Translations under genes and position numbers: made by a program | The notes under the pieces: model-generated | Told to the model about the DNA's origin: nothing | Databases searched by the model: none | The model's input: only the letters and a program-made list of their open reading frames with translations | Assembly (NCBI GenBank): GCA_025362055.1 | Contig: JANYIM010000054.1 | Location: 1-42,609, forward strand | Length of the DNA: 42,609 bases | From: Bacteroidota bacterium | Lineage (GTDB): Bacteria > Bacteroidota > Bacteroidia > Chitinophagales > Chitinophagaceae | Direction of reading: 5' to 3' | Part shown: piece after piece, positions 22,255 to 28,765 of the stretch | How the letters are laid out: each line of letters begins with the position of its first letter | How positions within the stretch are numbered: position 1 is the stretch's first letter

Positions 22255-23619
22255 TTGATATTCAAAAGAAACATCTGGCCAAAGGAATTATTAATTTGTA
22301 ATTACTCATTATTAATTATTCTATCCTCCTGCTCCGTATCCAAACAAATTGCCAGGCAGGCAAATACACTTATCACAGATTCGTCTGTCAGCAAGGGTTT
22401 CATTGGTATTAGCATCTATGAACCAGCTACCGGTAAATACTGGTATAATTATAATGCAACAAAATATTTTACACCGGCCAGCAATACAAAATTATTTACG
22501 TTGTATGCGGGGATGAAGTATTTGGGAGACAGTTTGGTGGGAGCAAGGGTGGAGGAAAGATGGGACGGCATAAGTATTTATGGTACCGGCGACCCGACAT
22601 TTTTACATCCTGATTTTAAATTTCAACCAGTATTCGATTATGCAAGATCAAAGAAAGGAAATAGTGTTCATTTCATCGAAAACGAGGATTATAAAAACAT
22701 TGGTGCTTTAAAACAGTTGGGAGAAGGATGGAGTTGGGACGATTATGACCAGGATTATATGGCGGAAAGAAGTTTTTTTCCTATTTATGGTAATGTGGTT
22801 AACTTTTCATTGGATAATTCAAGAAATTTAAAAATAACTCCCGCATTTTTTAATGATTATAGCTGGTGGAATAAAGAAGATACAAATAGTTTTAGCATTG
22901 GGCGAAATCGATCAGGGAATACTTTTTATATTCAGGGTAGCCAGGTAACAAAAAAGCAGATTACCATCCCTTTTCGAACAACAGAATCCTACAATGTTGA
23001 TAAATTCACTACTAATATAATCGCTGCATTACTTTCTGATACATTAGGATATAAGGTGCAGCAAGCAACATCTGGTCTCCAAAACAAAATGTATAAGACC
23101 ATCCACTCCCAACCCACCGATTCCCTCTTTACCCCCATGATGCACCGCAGCGATAATTTCTTTGCCGAACAAACCCTATTAATGGTAAGCAATGAGCGGC
23201 TGGGTTATATGAGTGATGAGGCTATTATTGATACATTATTAAAGACTGCGCTCAAAGATGTCCCCCAAAAGCCTAAATGGGTGGATGGCAGCGGGTTAAG
23301 TCGGTACAATTTATTTACGCCTTTGTCGTTCATATATATCCTAAATAAGCTGAAAACTGAATTTGGCTGGGGCCGTTTACAGCATATTTTACCCACGGGC
23401 GGCCAGGGAACCCTAAATTCCTACTACCTTAAAGACAGTGGTTTTATCTATGCCAAGACGGGCACACTTAGTAATAACTGTGCCCTGAGCGGTTTTTTGA
23501 CCACAAATAGCGGAAAATTGCTGATTTTTTCTATCTTAGCAAACCATTATCAAACCGGGGCAAGCCCCATCAGGAGGGCAACAGAGCGATTTTTAGAAGA
23601 AATAAGGAAAAAATATTAA
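22255..23619 (+). CDS. dacB: D-alanyl-D-alanine carboxypeptidase/endopeptidase (PBP4 type, peptidase S13)
   Basis: A 454-residue penicillin-binding protein that trims or cleaves peptidoglycan cross-links. All three active-site motifs are present: SNTK at Ser76-Lys79, SDN at about Ser299, and KTG at 401-403. The N-terminus is a lipoprotein signal with LSSC (Cys26), so the enzyme is anchored in a membrane. The start appears to be TTG at 22255. No ATG is available in frame, and an ATG at 22225 opens a seven-codon frame in another register. The signal-peptide core is written in a heptameric AT-rich repeat. Some original N-terminal codons may therefore have been replaced. Confidence 0.93.
   Translation: MIFKRNIWPKELLICNYSLLIILSSCSVSKQIARQANTLITDSSVSKGFIGISIYEPATGKYWYNYNATKYFTPASNTKLFTLYAGMKYLGDSLVGARVEERWDGISIYGTGDPTFLHPDFKFQPVFDYARSKKGNSVHFIENEDYKNIGALKQLGEGWSWDDYDQDYMAERSFFPIYGNVVNFSLDNSRNLKITPAFFNDYSWWNKEDTNSFSIGRNRSGNTFYIQGSQVTKKQITIPFRTTESYNVDKFTTNIIAALLSDTLGYKVQQATSGLQNKMYKTIHSQPTDSLFTPMMHRSDNFFAEQTLLMVSNERLGYMSDEAIIDTLLKTALKDVPQKPKWVDGSGLSRYNLFTPLSFIYILNKLKTEFGWGRLQHILPTGGQGTLNSYYLKDSGFIYAKTGTLSNNCALSGFLTTNSGKLLIFSILANHYQTGASPIRRATERFLEEIRKKY
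22290..22317 (-). repeat. Heptameric AT-rich repeat in the dacB signal peptide
   Basis: Four 7-bp units (ATTAATT, TGTAATT, ACTCATT, ATTAATT) encode the hydrophobic core of the lipoprotein signal (LLICNYSLLII). On the minus strand they read AATGAGT / AATTAAT-like. Confidence 0.6.
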
Positions 23620-23723
23620 AATTTTTACAACTCAGGCAACAGAACCAACATTCACCGTATCTCTATAATATCTCAATATCCTAAACAAAAAAGATCCTAT
23701 TACCCAAACCAAAAACCTTTTTT

Positions 23724-26699
23724 ATGAAAAAATTCTTTACGCTTTTATGGCTTGCAATTGCCGCCTTCACTTTTAAGGCAACGGCACAGACAACTTCCTG
23801 TAATGCTAATTTTACAGCCCAGTTCGTAACAAACACAATGGTTAAGTTTAACCCGGTTACAACTGATTCGCCCATGGTGCAACACACCTGGACCTTTGGT
23901 GATGGCAGCCCGGTTAGTCACGCTGTTTCACCAACCCATACCTTTGCGGTGGGTGGTTATGCAGTTGTTCACACAATTGTGAGAGTGGGCACTAATGGAA
24001 CCGTCATCTGTACACAATCATTCACACTCCAGATTGTGATACAAGAATGTAACCTTGTGGTTGACTTTAGCTGGACGGTTGCTGCGGGTAACCCTTTAAC
24101 CTATGCATTTCAAAATCTAAGTGTGCCATTATCGTCAACAGATTCCATTACATGGACATTTGGTGATAACACCCAATCGCACGATGTAAATCCAACACAT
24201 ACTTACGCCAATTACGGCACATATAATGTTTGTCTTATCGTTAAGAAAAATGTGAGTGCAACCGCCTCCCCTTGTATAAAATATATATGCAAGAGCATTA
24301 CCTCAGTTGCGCCATGTACCCTTGTGGTTGATTTTAACTGGACAGTTTCTACCACCAATCCTTATACTTACGAGTTTCATAATTTAAGTACGCCTTTATC
24401 GCCTGCAGATTCTACAATATGGACTTTCGGTGACGGAACTTCATCAACTGCGGCGAACCCTACACATACTTACGCCAATGCAGGTTCCTATACCGTTTGT
24501 TTAACTGTAAAGAAAATGAGTACTGTTGCGGGAGCCCCACCTTGCATAAGATATACCTGTAAAACATTTACAGTAACATCTCCTTGTACGCTTGTAGTGG
24601 ACTTTAGCTGGAGTTCAAGCCCAACCAATCCATTGGTGGTAGCATTCCAGAATTTAAGTACGCCCTTGGCTCCAACTGATTCGATCACCTGGACATTTGG
24701 TGACGGAACTTCATCACATGATGTCAGTCCAACTCATACTTATACTACCGGAGGTTCTTATAATGTTTGTTTAACTGTAAAGAAAAACAATGCCGGCACT
24801 ACTGCTCCATGTATCAGGTATATCTGTAAAACAGTAGGAGTAACAACGCCTTGTAACCTGGTTGTGGACTTTAGCTGGACTGCAACTGCAAGCAATCCGT
24901 TGGTAGTAGCCTTCCATAATTTAAGTACGCCTTTGGCTTCAACAGATTCTATCACCTGGACATTTGGTGACGGAACCTCATCACATGATGTGAATCCAAC
25001 TCATACTTATACTACCGGAGGCTCTTATAATGTTTGTCTGATAGTAAAGAAGAATAACAGTAATGCTGCTCCATGTATAAGGTACATCTGTAAAACAGTT
25101 GTAGTAGCAAATCCTTGTAACCTGGTTGTAGACTTTAGCTGGACTGCAACTGCAACTAATCCGTTGATGATAGAGTTCCATAACCTGAGCACTCCATTAT
25201 CACCAACAGATTCTATTAAGTGGACATTTGGTGACGGGGGTACATCTATGGATGTTAATCCAACACATACTTATGCCAATTCAGGAACTTATAATGTTTG
25301 CCTGATCGTTAAGAAAAATGATAACCCTCCGGGTACCACTCCATGCATAAGGTATATCTGCAAAACAGTTGTTGTGCAGGCACCTTGTACACTGGTAGCC
25401 AATTTTTCATGGTTGGCAGCTACAACCAATGCACAAAATATACATTTCACCAATACTTCTTCGGCAGCTAATTCTACCGATTCAGTACGCTGGACATTCG
25501 GTGACGGAACTTCTTCCAACCAGTATAGCCCGGATCATACTTATGCTCAGCCAGGCACTTATAACGTTTGCCTGAGAATGCAAAAAAGAGGTACTAACGG
25601 AACAGTAACAAATTGTGTGAGTGAAATATGTAAGACAGTTGTTGTGCAATCAAGCTGTACTTTCCAGGCAAGCTGGACATCACATCCTGATTCAGTGAAC
25701 ACCAAGAAAATATACTTTACAAACACTACGATCTTACCAACTGCAACGGGAACGGCTATCTGGACATTTGGTGACGGAACAACAGCCACATCATGGAATG
25801 CAATTCATGAATATGCGAATGCAGGCAGGTATTATGTTTGTCTTCGTGTGGAAATAGCGCCTAATTGCGTACGTTACAAATGCGATTCTATTACGGTTAC
25901 CTTACCACCACCGCCATGTAACAATCAAAGTAATTTTACCGTGGTGGCAGCGTCGACCAATAGCCAAACCTTTACATTCACTCCAGCTTATCAAAGCAGT
26001 TCGGTTCAATACACCTGGTCATTCGGAGATGGAACCGGTAGCAGTACCATGATCGCCACACATCATTATGCACAGTCCGGCACTTATACTGCATGCCTTA
26101 CTGTATGGAGTAGCAATACCTGTGTTTCTACAACTTGTAAAACAGTAGTGGTAACGTCACAGATCAATTGCGATAGTATTCACGTATCATATACTTACCA
26201 GAGAGATCCGTTCATACCGAACAAAGTGTACTTCTATGCGAATGCCAATTTCCCAATACTGGATGAAACATGGACGATCACAAAGCTTCCTGCTGCAACA
26301 CCTCCTAACCAGGTAATACTGCACACAAACAATCCTGTGTATGTATTTAATGATACCGGCTATTACAATGTATGTTTAAGAGCTGTTACATTGGGTGGTT
26401 GTATCAAGGAATATTGCACGGTGATACATATTGAACAAGTACCTGCTCAGTGCCAGTTGACCGCATATCCAAACCCGGCAAGCACAGAGGTACATATAAA
26501 TGTAGCACTCACCGCTCCCGACATGATCAATGTTTATGTGTACAACAACTTAAATGTTTTAGTACTCGAAAAACATCAGCAAGGTGTCGTGGGCAATAAT
26601 GTAGTTACGCTTGGTATCGGAAGCCTTGTTTCAGGATTCTATACCGTGCGGTTGATCTATGGTAATCATTATTGTAATTCAGCGTTTCAGAAATTATAA
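23724..26699 (+). CDS. Large secreted PKD-repeat protein with type IX secretion C-terminal domain
   Basis: A 991-residue secreted protein. A signal peptide (ending TFKATAQ) is followed by nine canonical PKD domains, each with a W(T/S)FGDG-type motif and a THTY-type motif. The motif recurs every 255-270 bp (codons at 23889, 24153, 24420, 24690, 24957, 25221, 25491, 25761, 26016). A tenth, degenerate domain follows (TWTITKL...YVFNDTGYYNVCL). Each repeat carries conserved cysteines: one before LVVDFSW, one in VCL and two in PCIRYICK. They probably form disulfides outside the cell. The last 75 residues (YPNPASTEVHINV) are a type A sorting domain for the type IX system. It is a likely adhesin or scaffold; no catalytic domain is seen. 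Confidence 0.93.
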   Translation: MKKFFTLLWLAIAAFTFKATAQTTSCNANFTAQFVTNTMVKFNPVTTDSPMVQHTWTFGDGSPVSHAVSPTHTFAVGGYAVVHTIVRVGTNGTVICTQSFTLQIVIQECNLVVDFSWTVAAGNPLTYAFQNLSVPLSSTDSITWTFGDNTQSHDVNPTHTYANYGTYNVCLIVKKNVSATASPCIKYICKSITSVAPCTLVVDFNWTVSTTNPYTYEFHNLSTPLSPADSTIWTFGDGTSSTAANPTHTYANAGSYTVCLTVKKMSTVAGAPPCIRYTCKTFTVTSPCTLVVDFSWSSSPTNPLVVAFQNLSTPLAPTDSITWTFGDGTSSHDVSPTHTYTTGGSYNVCLTVKKNNAGTTAPCIRYICKTVGVTTPCNLVVDFSWTATASNPLVVAFHNLSTPLASTDSITWTFGDGTSSHDVNPTHTYTTGGSYNVCLIVKKNNSNAAPCIRYICKTVVVANPCNLVVDFSWTATATNPLMIEFHNLSTPLSPTDSIKWTFGDGGTSMDVNPTHTYANSGTYNVCLIVKKNDNPPGTTPCIRYICKTVVVQAPCTLVANFSWLAATTNAQNIHFTNTSSAANSTDSVRWTFGDGTSSNQYSPDHTYAQPGTYNVCLRMQKRGTNGTVTNCVSEICKTVVVQSSCTFQASWTSHPDSVNTKKIYFTNTTILPTATGTAIWTFGDGTTATSWNAIHEYANAGRYYVCLRVEIAPNCVRYKCDSITVTLPPPPCNNQSNFTVVAASTNSQTFTFTPAYQSSSVQYTWSFGDGTGSSTMIATHHYAQSGTYTACLTVWSSNTCVSTTCKTVVVTSQINCDSIHVSYTYQRDPFIPNKVYFYANANFPILDETWTITKLPAATPPNQVILHTNNPVYVFNDTGYYNVCLRAVTLGGCIKEYCTVIHIEQVPAQCQLTAYPNPASTEVHINVALTAPDMINVYVYNNLNVLVLEKHQQGVVGNNVVTLGIGSLVSGFYTVRLIYGNHYCNSAFQKL
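23889..26105 (+). repeat. Tandem PKD-domain coding repeats (about 267 bp period)
   Basis: Nine in-frame repeat units of 255-270 bp are visible at DNA level. The units starting at 24690 and 24957 are the most alike, with long identical stretches, which suggests recent duplication. Later units are more diverged. Confidence 0.85.
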
Positions 26700-26715
26700 T
26701 TGAGTTTAGAAATTA

Positions 26716-26747
26716 AAAACCTGCAACAAGTTGTTGCAGGTTTTTTT
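26716..26747. terminator. Strong, probably bidirectional terminator between the PKD gene and mutL
   Basis: AAACCTGCAACAA and TTGTTGCAGGTTT are a perfect inverted repeat around a single G, with A and T tracts on each side. It ends the PKD gene and probably also the convergent mutL transcript. A second short hairpin (GGCCC-AGGA-GGGCC) lies at about 26778-26791. Confidence 0.88.
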
Positions 26748-26881
26748 ATGCCTTTGTCTGAACAGGAATTTAGAAGGCCCAGGAGGGCCGCTTACTATAC
26801 CAACAATATTTTACTGGGGCCAACATCATTCGCTCATCTGCTGGGCAACCCTCAGTATCCGGATAGCGACCGGGGCAACGA

Positions 26882-28702
26882 TCATCTTCCAAATAACTTA
26901 TCCAACTCATCTTTTTTAAATTCAAGATAAGTAGGTTTGCCATTGGGTGTAATATTGGGCATATCGCAATCAAATAACTCATCCAGCAGATTCTTAATTT
27001 CCTTTTGGCCAAGAGATGTTCCAGCCTTGACAGATTGCTGCAAGGCAAGTGAGCGCAATAGTTTTTCCCTTTTGCTGAATTTGAGGTCCATGCTAAAATG
27101 CTTGTACTGCTCCAGCATCTTTTCTATTGCCGTTCTTTCATTGCCCTGATCCACATCTGCAGGGGTTCCCTGTATCACAAAAGTGTTGTTGCCAAAAGGT
27201 TCCAGCAAATAACCGAGGTGGTTAAGGTCGGGCAATAATTCATTCAATAGTACCGTATCCGCTACTGCCAGCTCCATAGTAGCAGGAAATAAGCTTCGTT
27301 GCGTAGCAATGGGCTTACCGTCTACGGCTTTATTAAAGCGTTCGTATAAGATACGTTCATGCGCATTTTGCTGATGAACCAATAAATACCCCCGCAGATT
27401 TTGAATAATGATGTATGTGTTATGAAGTTGAAATGCATCGCCGATCATTGGTCGCTGATCGTTGGCCGGGTGAATATCTTGCTGACTATTGGAGTACTTC
27501 GCATCAGCCATTTTTTTCCCGGGTTCATAAAACTCTTTCCAATGCTTTAACTCGCTTTTACTTTCAATAAAATGCGACTGATTCTTTTGCGTGAATGTAT
27601 TGTACAAAGAAGAGGCTGCGGCAGATGATCTTTTTTCTTCTGTAAAAGGTTTGCTCACCGCATCTGTTTGCTGTATGGATATGTCCAGGTCAAAGTCGAG
27701 CGTAGGTGTTATACTGAACTGTGCCAGCGAATGTTTAACAGCGCTTTGTACAAAAGCATATACGATCTTCTCGTCTTCAAATTTTATTTCCTGTTTGGTT
27801 GGATGCACATTAATATCGAGTTGAGCAGGGTCAAGGTCGATGAATAAAGCATACATGGGGAAACTGTCTTTCGCGATCATCTCGTTAAATGCATTCATCA
27901 CCGCATGGTTCAGGTAAGCGCTTTTAATGAACCGGTTATTCACAAAAAAATACTGGTCACCCCTCGTCCTCTTTGCTGTTTCGGGTTTGCCCACAAAACC
28001 ATAGATATTCATGTAATCCGTATTTTCCTGAACACTTACCAGTTTTGCATTATAATTATTTCCAAGTATCTGTACGATACGATGTTTCAATGTACCTTTT
28101 TCCAGGTGAAAAACTTCCTGTCCATTACTCGTAAACGAAAAGAAAATATCGGGGAATGACATGGCTACACGGGTAAACTCATCAACGATATGCCGGAGTT
28201 CGGCTGCATTACTTTTTAAAAAATTCCTTCGCGCCGGAACATTGAAAAAAAGATTTTTCATTGCAATGCTTGTACCAACCGGTGAAGCAACGACTTCCTG
28301 TTTTTTTACAATACTATTCTCGATCTCTATGTAAACTCCTGTTTCATCTTCCTGTCTCCTTGTCTTCAATTCCACCTGCGCAACGGCAGCAATACTTGCA
28401 AGCGCTTCTCCACGGAAGCCCATTGTCTTTATGCGGAACAGGTCTTCAATGATGGATATCTTGGATGTTGCGTGTCGTTCAAATGCCATCCTGGCATCGG
28501 TCTCACTCATGCCCCGTCCATTATCAATAACCTGTATCAGAGCTTTCCCCGCATCATTAACGATCAGTTTAATTTCATCAGCACCTGCATCCACGGCATT
28601 TTCCATTAACTCTTTTACCGCACTGGCAGGGCGTTGAATAACCTCTCCCGCAGCGATCTGGTTAGCGATGTTATCAGGCAATAATTGAATGATATCGGGC
28701 AA
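26882..28702 (-). CDS. mutL: DNA mismatch repair protein MutL
   Basis: A 606-residue mismatch-repair coordinator. The N-terminal GHKL ATPase has motifs IAAGEVIQRPASAVKELMENAVDAGA, DNGRGM and TMGFRGEALASI. The C-terminal dimerisation domain follows a variable linker. The start is TTG at 28700-28702: the conserved MPDIIQLLPD begins exactly there and no ATG fits. In the C-terminal domain the canonical metal motif DQHA(x)2E(x)4E reads H443-Q-Q-N-A-H-E-R-I-L-Y-E. The cysteine of the terminal CPHGRP motif is absent (PNGKPT). The endonuclease site is therefore altered. The linker carries a heptameric repeat tract. The gene is divergent from the GH3 fusion, with 63 bp between. Confidence 0.96.
   Translation of the reverse strand: MPDIIQLLPDNIANQIAAGEVIQRPASAVKELMENAVDAGADEIKLIVNDAGKALIQVIDNGRGMSETDARMAFERHATSKISIIEDLFRIKTMGFRGEALASIAAVAQVELKTRRQEDETGVYIEIENSIVKKQEVVASPVGTSIAMKNLFFNVPARRNFLKSNAAELRHIVDEFTRVAMSFPDIFFSFTSNGQEVFHLEKGTLKHRIVQILGNNYNAKLVSVQENTDYMNIYGFVGKPETAKRTRGDQYFFVNNRFIKSAYLNHAVMNAFNEMIAKDSFPMYALFIDLDPAQLDINVHPTKQEIKFEDEKIVYAFVQSAVKHSLAQFSITPTLDFDLDISIQQTDAVSKPFTEEKRSSAAASSLYNTFTQKNQSHFIESKSELKHWKEFYEPGKKMADAKYSNSQQDIHPANDQRPMIGDAFQLHNTYIIIQNLRGYLLVHQQNAHERILYERFNKAVDGKPIATQRSLFPATMELAVADTVLLNELLPDLNHLGYLLEPFGNNTFVIQGTPADVDQGNERTAIEKMLEQYKHFSMDLKFSKREKLLRSLALQQSVKAGTSLGQKEIKNLLDELFDCDMPNITPNGKPTYLEFKKDELDKLFGR
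27440..27467 (-). repeat. Heptameric repeat inside the mutL linker
   Basis: On the minus strand four consecutive units read GGCCAAC, GATCAGC, GACCAAT, GATCGGC. They are translated as PANDQRPMIGD in the linker between the ATPase and C-terminal domains. The units are akin to GGCCAAY units of holB. Confidence 0.65.
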
Positions 28703-28722
28703 AATCCTGTAATTTAGAACAT

Positions 28723-28730
28723 CAAAAATA
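28723..28730 (-). promoter_or_regulatory. Candidate -7 element of mutL
   Basis: On the minus strand TATTTTTG matches TAnnTTTG and lies 20 bp before the TTG start codon. No matching upstream TTTG at the usual spacing. Confidence 0.4.
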
Positions 28731-28765
28731 ATACATCCTTGCCACTATAAAATTATTTCAAAAGC

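Noticed and set aside
23889-26105. Regular 267-bp DNA repeats that could look like a CRISPR or satellite array
   Set aside because: The frame is open throughout and the repeats encode PKD domains with conserved WTFGDG motifs. There are no spacers of CRISPR size.
26750-26881. Possible coding frame between the PKD gene and mutL
   Set aside because: Short plus-strand frames here show no family features. The stretch lies between two terminator hairpins downstream of convergent genes.
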